Origin: Pontederia crassipes
Taxonomy: Eukaryota; Streptophyta; Magnoliopsida; Commelinales; Pontederiaceae
Assembly: GCA_030549335.1 (NCBI GenBank)
Contig: JAUKPH010000018.1
Location: forward strand, 3,968,001 to 4,032,000
Length of the DNA stretch: 64,000 nucleotides
Direction: 5' to 3'
Shown: one piece after another, positions 48,188 to 60,316 of the stretch
Numbering within the stretch: the first letter of the stretch is position 1
Layout: every line of letters starts with the position of its first letter
Program-made: the position numbers and the translations under genes
The notes under the pieces: model-generated
What the model was told of the DNA's origin: nothing
The model's database searches: none
What the model saw: only the letters and a program-made list of their open reading frames with translations

Positions 48188-51100
48188 TCATAGGGGAAAG
48201 CGACGTGACCGTCGAGCAAAATCGAGAGGTGGAAAAACTCCAGGTGTTCTCGGCATATTCGACATTTGTTTTGGAATTGGCATTCTTGGAAGAAAAGGTT
48301 GTGTTTGCTTTCCATCAACAATTACCAGATCGGATGTGAGGAATGTTTTTGCAACTGCAGCAGCGTGCTGCAAACAACACCTGACCACCTGCTTCCGCAT
48401 GCAGAAATGTTAGGGTGGATAGAAATATTGAAAATTTTGATTCCTACAGAGAACACAAGAACCAAGGTCTATATGCACTTGACCAGTCAACCATCCATGA
48501 AAAAGAATTTGCTTTGCGTAAATGCTGAATACAATGTTCATCACCAGTATGACAATTCTAGAATGTGTTGCATGAGGAATTCTGTGCTCTGAAATATCTA
48601 TCATATTACCTTGGATGGGTCTATGATTCCAGCAAGTAGCAAGTCCTCATAACAATTTTTAGCTGCATTATAACCATACCCTATCTGACCAATGGATAAC
48701 ACCTGAGAGAGTAGTAATTTCAATTAGTGTTGAACATGTGACAGTGAGTGAAGTCAAAAGTACAATGTTAAGTACTAGATTTCGCATGGTTTCCAGCACA
48801 CCTTTTCGACCACAACATCTCCATTTACACCAGAATTTTTTGCTATTAGCTTCAAGGGGTAGCTTAATGCACGCTTAAATATGCCAGCACCAATCTGCAG
48901 GAAAATTGGCATTACATAATACATAAAAAAAAAAGCTGAGATTCAAAACAAGAAAAGAAAAATTCTGATTGAACAACTGTACATATAAGATTTCTCTTGT
49001 AGTTTTGATGTTTATTTGTAGAGAAGGTATCTGGGCTACAAAAGTTGCTCAAAGGTGAAGCTTTGATGCTCGTGTATGCAGCAAAATAATCTTGATTAAG
49101 CTTAAATTTCACCATGCCATTGTTAAAAACAAATATAGGTCATGCCTTCTTGCTTACAAAAACTTCAATGCCTTCTCAAAACAAAAAACTCCGATGCCTT
49201 CTCAAAAAGAAAAACACTTCGATGCCTGTTGTGGATGCATGTTTGACACAAATATTGCAGATAAAGAAAGTGAGAAAAAGTAATCACCTTTTGTTCTTCA
49301 TTATTCAGGGAGTCCCTTATATTATCGACCTTTGTGGATAATCTTAATAAGGTGCACCCACCACCAACTACAACACCTTCCTCAATAGCTGCCTGTAGCA
49401 ACATGTAAATACTGATGAGGATAAGACACCAAGGTTAAGAATCACCATGCTGCCTTACCTTTGTTGCATTGAGAGCATCTTCAATTCTCAATTTTTTGTC
49501 TTTCAATTCAACAACTGTCTGAGCACCAACCTGCACATTATTTCAGCATAAAAATGCCTTGCTCAAATGATACAGATGGACCAGAGTAGAAAATCAACTT
49601 GTATAACTAAGCATAACATTTCACCTGAATGATTGCAATGCTGCCACTTAATCTTGCTATCCTCTCATTGAGAATCTTCTTTTGGAAATTTTCTTCAGAG
49701 TTCTAGACCATAATATCACATTTTAGAAAGGAAGAACACAGTTCTCACTGGAAACAGCAGTTGGTGCAAGCATTCTATCTATACTAACAATTGAATCCAA
49801 CAATGGTCGAGGACTTCAGTGAAGTTCCAAAATCATTCTTTGTTTATTAAAGTTCCAAAATTTTTGTTCATGACAGAGGAAATCATACTGTCAAAGATAT
49901 TATCTTGCTGCACTTTATTAGATTCAGTTATCTGACTTCATAAAGCTTTTTTTTTTTGAGAAAATTCATAAAGCTATTTTACTGTTTCTTTGAAATGCTA
50001 AAGACAACCATTTTGATAGGTGCTGTTTCAGAAGGAAACACTATAAATCAGTTTCTCAAAGTACAGACAATTGTTTCCATTAGAGACGAATATAATAACT
50101 AATTGGTTAAAGTTTATCTCAATGGGTTTGTTGGAACATGCTGAAGTCCTGCACTTCATTCTCAAGAGGATAAATGCCCTTGTTGGAGCTTGATACTTGG
50201 TGACTCCAATTTACAGTGGTAAAGTATTGGAAAATATTTATGTTGTCTCACTTAATGCTGATGCCTAGGATAACCATCTAGTATACAAATATCAGAAAAA
50301 GATACAAATCTTCATTCATCCGTAACAGAATAGGAACGATCAAGTATTGCAATTTGTAGGATGCCTATTTTAAGTAATACATGTACCTCAATTAGACTTC
50401 TTAGTTGAGTAACTCGCTTCTCCACTTCATGCTGAGTGCTTCCATCTGTAACTAGCAAAGTTGAATCCTTTCTTATTACAACCTTTGAAGCAGAACCGAG
50501 AACCTCTTTTCCAACCTTCTCAAGAGTTAGTCCCATTGCATCACTGATCACAGTCCCTACAATTTAATTAGGGTGTAAGAAATTAAACGAGAGAGAGATG
50601 TGTCCTCATATTAGAGTATGCATGATAACAGATTTAGCAAAATGCGCAATTCAAATTATTACAGTATTACCTCCAGTCAAAATAGCGATGTCATTCAAGT
50701 AGTCACTCTTCCGCTCACCAAAAGCAGGAGCTTTGATAGCAGCTGCCTTCAGGACACCCTTGAGTTTATTTCTGATAATTGGAGCCAGAGCTTCCTCTTT
50801 AATATCCTCTGCAATTATTAACAATGGGTATTTCTCTTTGACTGCACTATCCAATATCCTAAACATCTCCTTTGCGTCAACAATTTTTTTATCAACCAAA
50901 AGCACCTGAGTAAGACAATACTAAGTATCGAATAGATTGGCATCGTTAACTTTAACAATTCAACTATTTACCTTGCAATTGGTGAACTCCACAGACATAT
51001 CTGCACGATTAGTGACAAAGTAGGGTGATAGGTAACCACGATCAAACTGCATTCCTTCAACTATTTCCAAACTGTTCTCTGTGCCCCGCCCGTTCTCGAT

Positions 51101-52488
51101 TCTAACTACACCTTTCTTTCCAACGCTTCTAAAGGCTTCTGCAATCATGTCTCCTACGGCATAATCATTTCCAGCACTAGTTGCTGCAACATCAGCTATT
51201 TCATTGTCCTTAACCTGCAAAATAATCACTGAACAGTGCCTTTTATATTTATGCACACGGAAAGCACATCTATGGATTGCCATTTTAGAAGGATACAGGT
51301 TCACAAAACTAACAGCTCAATGAGATAGCTCCTCAACAGAATATCCCAAGTTATAAATCTTACCTCCCTTGAGAGCAACTTCAGTTCAGAAACAAGAGAT
51401 TCACATGTCTTTTCAATTCCTCTTGCAAGCTGAACAGGACTCATTCCAGCAGCTAAGACCTAAGTAAGAATTAAGCACTTAGTGATCCTCCAAGCTTCAA
51501 TCATTTTGCTAATTAGGAAGAACTATTGCTCAGGAGTGAAGAAAAATGCCCATCTTACCTTAACTCCTTCAGAAATCAGACCTTGAGAGAGAATGATTGA
51601 TGTTGTACAACCATCACCAGCAAGGTCATTCGTCTTCGCGCCAGCTTGTCTCACCAACTTGACACCGACATTCTCCAAAGGATCTTCCAATTCGACCTTC
51701 ACAGATTGTAGAATTAAAAATGCTTAGGATTTTTTTTCTATCCATTTAGCAGTTACTAGTGCGGGAATATACTGAAATAGGGGAAACATTAATAAAATCT
51801 AATCTTCTTATCCAAGTCATACATATTTCTTCGGAAACTCTAAAGTCCAAGGATATATAAAATTTTTTTTAAACATTCACCTCTAACAGTAGAAAACCTG
51901 ATAACCTTATCTCAGGTGTACACCTAAAGATAGTCCTCTGTAAACCTTAAATGACAGTAAGCACACGAATAAGATGCGATTTATATCGGAAAAAATGAGA
52001 CTTCCGGATTGTACTCTAACACTAACAATCTTAGGAGTTCCACACAACCATTTCACAGCATAAATCAAAGAATTGTCACAGACAAGCAATCTCGATGGCA
52101 AATCAAGATAAAAGGGGGACTACTTGCTTGGTACCTCTTTCAGCACAGTCTCTCCGTCATTAACAATCTTGGGAGGTCCGTACTTGTTCCCCAGCACCAC
52201 ATTCCTTCCCTTTGGGCCCAGAGTTACCCCGACCAAGTTCGCGACCAAGTCCACCCCCGCCTGCAATTGCGACAAGAACGGCGTTACAGACGTGACGGCC
52301 ATGCAAAACACGAAGCCAAAAAAAAAAAAAAAAATGGAGGTCAGGAACAGGAGGACCTGCAGCTTCTTGGTGGCGGAGAGGTCGCGGTTGAAGTGCAGCT
52401 CCTTGGGGGTGGGTCTGATAGGGAGCCGTCGCCGGGGTGAGAATGGCAGCTGGGGAGCGGTCAGAGGAGCAGGGGGAGCCGAAGACAT
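48188..52488 (-). CDS. CPNB4: Chloroplast chaperonin-60 subunit beta-4
   Basis: Thirteen exons (minus): 52488-52357, 52260-52135, 51696-51559, 51459-51364, 51214-50972, 50905-50671, 50556-50387, 49702-49625, 49530-49459, 49392-49288, 48894-48802, 48702-48610, 48388-48188. The sum is 1782 nt, 593 residues, no internal stop. Group I chaperonins fold proteins in an ATP-driven double ring; beta-4 is a minor plastid subunit linked in Arabidopsis to NdhH folding. Seen: a short N-terminal transit-like region ([20 protein letters not shown]); [26 protein letters not shown] with the catalytic Asp (GDGTTT in most family members); [36 protein letters not shown]. The C-terminus is an extended basic/proline tail ending RRSRRFPL instead of the Gly/Met tail of beta-1 to -3. 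This tail and NDGETVLKE point to beta-4. An in-frame ATG at 52494 is an alternative start. Confidence 0.93.
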
Positions 52489-52617
52489 GGTCACCGTGTG
52501 CCTGTCAGTGGTGCATGCTGATGCTGGTGATGGAGCGTAAGAGAACGAACGAAAGGTGATGTTGTTAGGATAAGACTTGAGAGAGAGAAAAAAAGAGATG
52601 TTTCGAAGGAAGGGTGG

Positions 52618-53035
52618 ATATCATTCTTTAGTTAATTCAATTTTCAGCACCAAAATATCTTTGGGAGGGGTATAATCGTCATTTTCTGAAAAAATAGATA
52701 AAAAATAAGTTAAAACATTAATATTTTGTTATTTATATTAAGATAAATTTAACAGAAAGGGGGCCAAAATTCTAGTAAGAATATAAAGAGATTTTTTAAA
52801 ATTTTGAAAACAATAATATTCTGACTATTTTCATTCTTTAGTTATTAAATTTTCAGCACCAAAATATTTTTTGGGAAGGTATCATATCCGTTTATGGAAA
52901 AAAATAGATAAAAAGTATGTTAAAACATTAATGTTTCGTGATTTATGTCTAGATAGTTTGAAATTTAACAAAAAGGACACCGAAAAATTAGTAAGAATAT
53001 AAAGATAATTTTTTTAAAAAAATGAGAAATTAATA
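52618..53035. repeat. Tandem duplication of about 210 bp upstream of CPNB4
   Basis: TTTTCAGCACCAAAATAT recurs at about 52639 and 52850, followed in both copies by AAATAGATAAAAA, GTTAAAACATTAAT and AGTAAGAATATAAAGA. The two units lie head to tail just upstream of the presumed CPNB4 promoter. Confidence 0.75.
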
Positions 53036-54385
53036 CTTCAACTTTAATTCTCTCAATAGATTCACCGTACACCGATATTTGCACGGTTGATTTGATCATC
53101 ATATGCGCCGCATACTCTAATATATTCTCATATTTTCAACTATTTTTTATGCATTAAATAGGATCTTTTTTTTTTGTTAATTGCACGTTTGCACATTGTA
53201 TCGTAAGGCCTTCACAAAAATCTAATCATAATGTTTCTTCAAATTATAGAGAATTGCCTCATCAAATAGATCATGTGCCAATTTTTATTTGCATTGTGTT
53301 GATATGTTGCTCAACTGGTCGTGTGCAAATAAAATAGAAAAAAAGAAGCTGAACATTTGAATGATCAAATGAAATTAAATTTCACTATAATAAAAGAGTA
53401 CGGGTCATTATGAGATTTTTACAATGCCCTTGGTATTATACATTAATATTTTCATAATAATATTAATGACTTTAACAATTCTTCTTACCGGAAAAGAATA
53501 ATCACCACAGACTGATTTCCTCATTTCTGACAGCTCAAATATCTAAATATGAAGTCAGCAGATCTCACAAGAAGCTTCCCACCGACTTAAAAAGGATTTT
53601 TAAAGCCACGAAGCAGCCGCCACAACGTTTTCGGCCGTCCCGCTTATCTCAACGTTTTCGGCATGAACTTGAGATTGTTGAAGCTAATAGTCCACCTCTC
53701 GAGATGTCAATTCCATGCGTCCGGATGAAGCTGACAGTCTGAAAAATGGAATACTTTGGACATGATGTTTCCCCCAAGATGAACAATTGCTGCATTTTCT
53801 TCGTAAAACTCAAAATTGATGAAGCTCTTAACCTTGCAAAAAAATCTGTGAACCGAAATAAATAAAAATAAATAAATCACGCATTTTTCAACTGAAAACA
53901 GGTAAGGCAAATTAAAGTCATTACACAGGACTGGAGATGGTGAAAATTAAAGGCAAATTAGTAAGTATCATGAAAGACGTTGAAATAAATAGTTCTAATG
54001 AACATCAAGGATGAGGCCAAAGCAAGAAGCTTATTATGTGATTGCGAAGTGGAGGTATAGGATTATCAGCCTTTCTGCTTTAGTTATTAGTCCATTAGAG
54101 ATTTTTTGTATATAAAGATTTCCTTTTGTTTGATTTCCTATTTATTTCACATGGGGTGTTTGGAACCTATAAACAAACTTGTATGGTTCCTTCAGAACGT
54201 AACTTTGATGAAAAAATATTATTTTCAGATTATTTCTTAACTGACTAACATAAATTAAGGTTTGAGAGAAGTTTAACTTGGTAGATCTCCATCAGTTAAT
54301 ATCAGAGCAAATCAACCCTTTGGTCTCATATCCATACCCACACCTAGTTGAAAAATAAAAGTTCCTTCATCTTCTTTGGCAAACT
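53036..54385. other. Intergenic AT-rich DNA
   Basis: No gene, terminal repeat or RNA gene was recognised. Confidence 0.4.
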
Positions 54386-54475
54386 TCTTTTTTTTGAGGG
54401 AAAATAGAATGGCCGCCAGGTTAGGTGATTGTCATCCAGGTGTATATATAACTATGGGGGTCGACAATCTCAAGG
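54386..54475 (-). mobile_element. Diverged 3' end of an L1-like LINE
   Basis: The minus strand reads CCTGGATGACAATCACCTAA...CCCTCAAAAAA with a TATATA run before it, the same arrangement as the LINE 3' ends at 44176-44240 and 59530-59585. Confidence 0.45.
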
Positions 54476-54714
54476 CTATGGTCTTGAGGTCGCCACCTTC
54501 AGGTGCACCACTTGCCGATCCTACATGATACCATGAATAGGTCTGCAAATTGCAGTATTCTCATAATTTTGAGATTCCAAGGAGGAATTAACTTCAAGAA
54601 AATCTAATATTACTGCACTGGTTTAAGATGAATTTATCCACTTCACATTTAGCATAACTCAAAGAGTTTATCATTACTATTCTTTAAAAAGCCATCAGTA
54701 GCATTTAAAAAAAT

Positions 54715-55222
54715 CCAACTTATTCTCATACACTTTCCTAAATCTCATCTTATCATTTCTTTCTCTTCTTTTTCTCCACTCTTGTCTCAGAAAAAAAGAT
54801 TTTTCTTCCTCTCCTCTTTTTTGTTTTCATTCTCCTCTTTCTCCCTCTTTTTTATGCCTACTTTATTTTTTTATTTTCTCTCTTTCTCTCCCCCATTTTC
54901 ATGCTTTCTCTCCAATCATTCCTCATTTTCTCTGTCATCTCTCCTCAGCTTCTCTCTTCCCTATGCCTTTTACAATCTCCTCTTCTCTTCCTTAAAAATT
55001 GAGGAACATAGAAGAGAGGAATGAGAATGATATGAGAAAAGAGAAGAGAGTAATAGGAAAAATAGGCAAAGAAAAAGAAAAATTTTAAAAGATAGGAGAC
55101 TACAAGAGAGGAAAGAGAAAAATATTAGATGAGACAGAATATAAGAGAGATATGAGAGAAGAACAAAGAAACAATTTAAGGAAATAGAGAGGACAAAGGA
55201 TAGGCAAAACCAAATAAGTTGG
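54715..55222. mobile_element. Polypyrimidine/polypurine palindrome (MITE-like)
   Basis: 54725-54997 is almost entirely C/T on the plus strand and 55000-55320 almost entirely A/G. The arms are inverse in style and end in CCAACTTATT (54715-54724) and AATAAGTTGG (55213-55222). No ORF is convincing; the 80-residue plus frame is Ser/Phe/Leu low complexity. Confidence 0.5.
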
Positions 55223-55519
55223 AAATGAAAGAAGGGTCATGAGGATAAAAAGGAAAAAAGGACCTCATAAAAAAAAGAGATGGAAAAAAGAAGTGAGAAA
55301 AAAGGTGAAGTTTCCCTCTTCTTCCTCAAAAGAGAAATAAAAACAAGGTTTAGGCTAGGCCTTTTTTTTTTCTTGAAAGGGTGTACTTTAAGTTTTAAGC
55401 ATGATAAACTTTAGATTGCCACATCATTTGGTGGGTACGAGAATCTCATTCTGATGAAATCATGAAAATCTATCAATACGAAATGAATTAGCAAGGAAAT
55501 TTGATGTACGGTCATTCAA

Positions 55520-58500
55520 CTTTTGAGCCCCGCCTTTTCACCTCAGCCGTTTGTCACCAAGGATGTGGCTTCTGGTTCCTGGTTCACCGCAGCAATGGGG
55601 ACTTCTGATGGCTGAACCAATGGTCACAGCACCGGGCTGCTCGACACTCTGGCGCCTGTGGCGGGAGAGCGACGGTGCGTCGCCTGTTTCATCGCTAGGA
55701 AGCGACACGATTGTGATTCAAGGAATTCCTCTTCATTTGTTGCGGCGGAGGTGATCATTGCTCGTCTCGCGGTCCATTCGGAACTCCGCTTTCAGTCTCC
55801 ATTCCGGCCATAGGCGCCTGACTTGTCGGCTCATCACGGCGGAGGTCCAACGTCATCCGGGTTGCAGCCTCCCGGCTTCTGTCAGGGTTCCGACCGGTGA
55901 TAGCTGCTTCTCCCTTCGGCTGGGGCTTGCTGCGACCTCGTGGGCTGACGTGCTGCCGGCCGGACACCGCGCAGGGAGGACTGTACAGCATGGCCACTGG
56001 TGTCATCCTCTCACGTGAGCGCCACGCGTGACAGCTGTTCACCTTTAATTCAAACCCCCCTCCACTCATCTGTACTCGGATCCAAAACCATTCCCGAACC
56101 CAATCTCGCAACACCACACCTGAAACCCATTACCCAACTCTGGCCGCAACCCACCGAACCTGACTCCAATGAAACTTGCCGTGAACACACCCGACGCCAG
56201 CCCCTTTCTGATCCAACCAGACTGCACCCAATCCTCACTCCAACCTGAATGCACCCAATCCCTCCCTCTACCTCAATCCGGCCGCACCCAAACCCCGCCC
56301 CTTCCCAACCTGGCCGCACCCAGAATCTCTCCCCACATAGCGCGAAGACTATGCAGACCCACGACGCCCGCAGCTGCAGAGCCAACACCGACGGCGTTCA
56401 TCTGCTCCGGCGCCACCCCCCCACCTCCCCACCACTGCCAGAAGATTCTTATGCCCTTACCCTTGGCCACTGGGGAACTGTCCCAGCCTCGGCGTCACCA
56501 GGGCCAGCATTGTTTCACCGCCGGTGGCCAGCCTGATAGCCATCGAACGGACAGGCATGAGTGTTTGCCCTCGGTACTACCATCGCCGACGAACAGGCGG
56601 GGGTTTCCCCCACCTTCGGTAGAGGGGACATCCTCCGGCCCGGCCACACCTCCGCCACAACCACCACCTCAGGAGCCGATGGATAATGAGACTCATCAGC
56701 CTGCAGACATCCAGGCGATGGGTCGACCTTTGTCGGACCACACCTCTCTTGTGGCAGTCCGATGATAGTCAGCCCTTGCTCTTCCTCTTTTGCTTTGAGC
56801 GCTCTTGGCTATTGGAGGAGGGTTTTCGCTAGCTGGTGGCGGAACATTGGCACAGCGTGGCGCCTTCGGACTCTGCAGCGAGGACCCTCACTGCCCGGTT
56901 GCACAGCTTACGATACTTCTTTCATGGTTGGCGAAGCCAGCTCTGTGAGGCCCGGGAAGAGAGGAGGACTGAGGCCTTGGGGGCCATTGCTCACCTTGAT
57001 CGGGAAGACTCTCATCACCTCACAGCCGAGGAGGTGGATCAGCACAGATGGGCCCAAGAGTTCATCCAATTAGAAGACAGGATGGTGGAGGTTCAACGGA
57101 GGCGACGCTCCCGATAGATCTGGCTTCAGGAGGGAGATGCCAACACTCGTTACTTCCATTTATTGGCAAGCTCTTGCCGGAGATCGAACAAGATTGATCA
57201 TTTGGAGATCCAGGACTAGCGGCTCAAGGGCCAGCATCAGATTGGGGCGGCCATCTCTGCCTTCGACCAGGAGTTCTCAAGACGGCGACCCACTGGCCCT
57301 TGGAGGTGGTCTCCCAGGGATATCCCCCATATTACTAATGCTCATGTTTCTTTGTTGTCACAGGGCATTACTGAAGATAGAGGTCACCCAAGCTTTGCGT
57401 GACCTTAACAACGAGGCATCGCCAGGCCCGACGGCTTCCCAATTTTCTTCTATAGAGAGTTTTGGCCCATGGTTCATGAGGATGTCATGGCGATCATCCA
57501 AAAGTTTTGCAAGGGGAATCAAGGTTTTGATTGCCTCAACCGATTCGTACTTTTTATGCTTCCAAAGCGCACCCCGACGGAGTGTATGGAGGATTAAATT
57601 GCTATATCCAACATCATCTACCTCCTTCTGTTGCGGGTTTTATCTAATCGACTGCGGGAGGTGCTTCCGGGCATCATTCACCTGGCATAGTCTGCTTTCA
57701 TCCAGGGCCGGTCTATCCTGGATAGCTACACGATGGCTTCTGAGATCATCACTAATTGGAGGACTTGTCGGCACGCCTTCCTATGGAAGGTTGATTTCGC
57801 CAAAGCTTATGACACTCTTTCATGGTCTTTTCTTTGACATTGTATGTAGTTGAGGGGCTTCCTAGAGACTTGGATTGATTGGATGAAGCGTTGCATCACC
57901 ATGGCTTCATTTTCGATCCTTGTCAATGGGGCAATAGCAGGGGATGGGTGCAGCCACCGAGGGGTGTTTGCCAGGGATAACCCTTGGCTCCTATGCTTTT
58001 CACGATTGCGGTGGATGGCCTTGCCAGATGTGTCTAGGCGTCTTGTGAGGCCGGATTATTCAGGGGCTTTGCCTGGGGGTGACGTCCCGTGCCATCAGTA
58101 TGCTGATGACATGGTTTTCTTTGTGGAGGGTTCGGATTTGGAGGCCCGTCGGAAGGCTATTCTAGTGGAGTCATTCGGATCGGCATCTGGCCTTCAAATT
58201 AACCATGTCAAATCCTCATTCATTCCTTTTGGCATGGTGGCAGATGAGGCAGCTAGATGTGCTGCGCATCTTCATTCCCCAGTGGATTCCTTGCCGATCA
58301 CTTATCTTGGCCTCCCCCTCTCCGATCAGCGCATCACCTCCCGGGCTTGGACCCCAATCATTGAGTGCATGAAGCATAGACTACATGGCTCGAGTTCGAG
58401 CCTTTTATCATGTGGCAGTCGTCTCATTCGTCCGCACTCCTGTTATATTTCATGTCCATTTTGCGGAAGCCCGCTCATGTTCTTACACGGATTGATGCTT

Positions 58501-59496
58501 TGAGGAGCCATTTCTTTTGGCAGGGAGCAGCTCTGGCAAGCATGTTCACCTGGTGGATTGGTACACGATTTGTAGACCTATTTCTCAGGGCGGGCTGGGT
58601 AGTCGGGATATCCGATACACCAACTGGGCACTCCTTGCTCGGTGGGTGGGTGGAATCATGGGGCTCGAACAGCCTTTGGCGTGAGTTCTTCACCTGTTAC
58701 GGTAGTGATCTTTCGTGGGACTCCAGGCCCATCTTGCTGCCAAGAGCCTCCTCATTCTAGCGGAGCGTTTCTACTATGTTCCCGATGGTGCGCCCTCTCA
58801 TGAATTCCTCTCTTGGTTCTGGCGAGACTCTCTTTCTGGTGCCCTTTAGCAGAATCTTTCCCCAGACTATGGGCCTTGGCGGCGCACACGGATGCATCTG
58901 TCGTTGATTCGTGGTCGGATGGTCAGAGGCCCCTGGTTCAGACTCTGGCTCCTGGACCCCGACGTTCAGCTATCCACTTTCTGATCAACGCTTCTCAGAG
59001 TTATTGACACTCCATCAAACGATTGCTCCACTTCAGTCGGTACTCTCCAAAGCAGATGGTTGGGTCTGGCTCTCGGGTTCTTTCTTTGCTCGCAGCATTT
59101 ACCTCCACCTTCTTCTAGCTACTACGGACTCATATGATTTTAGGATGAACTGCAGGCTCATTTGGCGATCTAGAGTGCCGCTGAAAGTCAATATCTTTGC
59201 TTGGCTTATGCGGCGAGAGAGGATCCTCACCATGGTGTACAGGTCAAGATGGACACCTTTTGCTGACACTTCGTGCATCTTTTGTGGCGGCGCAGAGGAG
59301 GATGTTGCTCACCTTTTCTTTGGATGTATGGTTTCCCGACAGATTTGGTCTTATGCGAGCATCATGGGGGTTTTACCATCATCTTCGGAGACATTTTCGC
59401 GGGCCCTTCAGGCTCCAGGCAGATCGTGGTGCCGTTGAAGACTTTCCCTGTCGACTTTTTTGGCTAGTACTTGGGTCATTTGACTCCAGCATAACC

Positions 59497-59534
<38 letters not shown>

Positions 59535-59585
59535 ATGACAACCACAAACCCTGGGTAGTCATCCTTTTTCCTCCAAAAAATAACT
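55520..59585 (+). mobile_element. Decayed L1-like LINE retrotransposon
   Basis: The order from the left is: a Pro/Ser-rich ORF1-like part (55551-56765), a linker with LQEGDANTRYFHLLAS (about 57120-57190), reverse transcriptase pieces, a zf-RVT-like cysteine region (CIFCGGAEEDVAHLFFGC, about 59275-59330), then an (AT)n stretch, GATGACAACCACAAACC and an A-run. The GC-rich composition contrasts with the surroundings. The apurinic endonuclease domain expected at the start of ORF2 is not visible, and frameshifts are frequent. Confidence 0.75.
57360..58503 (+). pseudogene. L1-like reverse transcriptase remnant
   Basis: RT motifs survive across frames: EVTQALRDLNNEASPGP (about 57380), WKVDFAKAYDTLSW (about 57784-57825, with the first catalytic Asp), CHQYADDMVFF (about 58090-58122, the YADD box) and SGLQINHVKSSFIPFG (about 58185-58235). 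At least two frame changes separate these motifs, so no full enzyme is encoded. Confidence 0.75.
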
Positions 59586-59769
59586 TTTGGGGGTGTTCAC
59601 AAAATGGTTATCTAATTTCAATTTGTAATCACATAGTCATTCAACTTTCGGAATGTTTCAGTCACGATCATTGCAAGTTTGGAACTGATGATTGATGATT
59701 TACCGGTTACAATGCTAACTTACCACGTTAGAGTTTTCTTTCTTTTTCGATGGTTACCTAAACTTGTAA

Positions 59770-59968
59770 ATCAACAACAACAACAATAACAACAACAACA
59801 AAGCCTTATCCCACTAGGTGGGGTCGGCTACATGGATCATACGATGCCATTCCTTCGTTGATCCATGTTCATGAGATTCGACAGGGTTTTACGCTGGCTG
59901 TCGGGGCCTAACACAACCCTCCTCATTTATCCGGGCTTGGAACCGGCTATAAAACATAGGCGGAGTTA
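59770..59968 (-). mobile_element. RTE-derived SINE-like element, copy 4
   Basis: On the minus strand it has the head ACTCCGCCTATGTTTTATAG, the GGCCCCGACAGCCAGCGTAA middle and the GGATAAGGCTTTGTTG tail, here with an ATT interruption in the (TTG)n run. The TSD is degraded (TTGTAAAT against TTGTCTAAAT at best). It lies in short repeat-like DNA between the LINE and the C-terminal exons. Confidence 0.75.
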
Positions 59969-60316
59969 TGTTGTCTAAATACAATTGCCTGACTTTTTAA
60001 TTTTTAATACAATTGGATGGTTACCTAAACTTGGTAGTAATCTTTTTACTCCTAAAAAGACTACATTTTCCACACAACATTTCTCATGATTGAAAATATA
60101 ACTTTTGTGATGTGATCCAAAAGCCTAAAAGATGCCAAGATCATGGTTTTATGATGTCTAAATACAAACATGAAACACCCATAGGCAAATCTAGTACATG
60201 AATAAAAAATAATAACTTAAAACATGTGATAAATAATGTTTAATGCAAATAAACAGTAGATAAGATAACTTCCATAAGATGGTGGATTTACGAGAACTAA
60301 TACTCACATGTGCAAC

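Noticed and set aside
54782-55024. 80-codon Ser/Phe-rich frame
   Set aside because: A product of the polypyrimidine tract.
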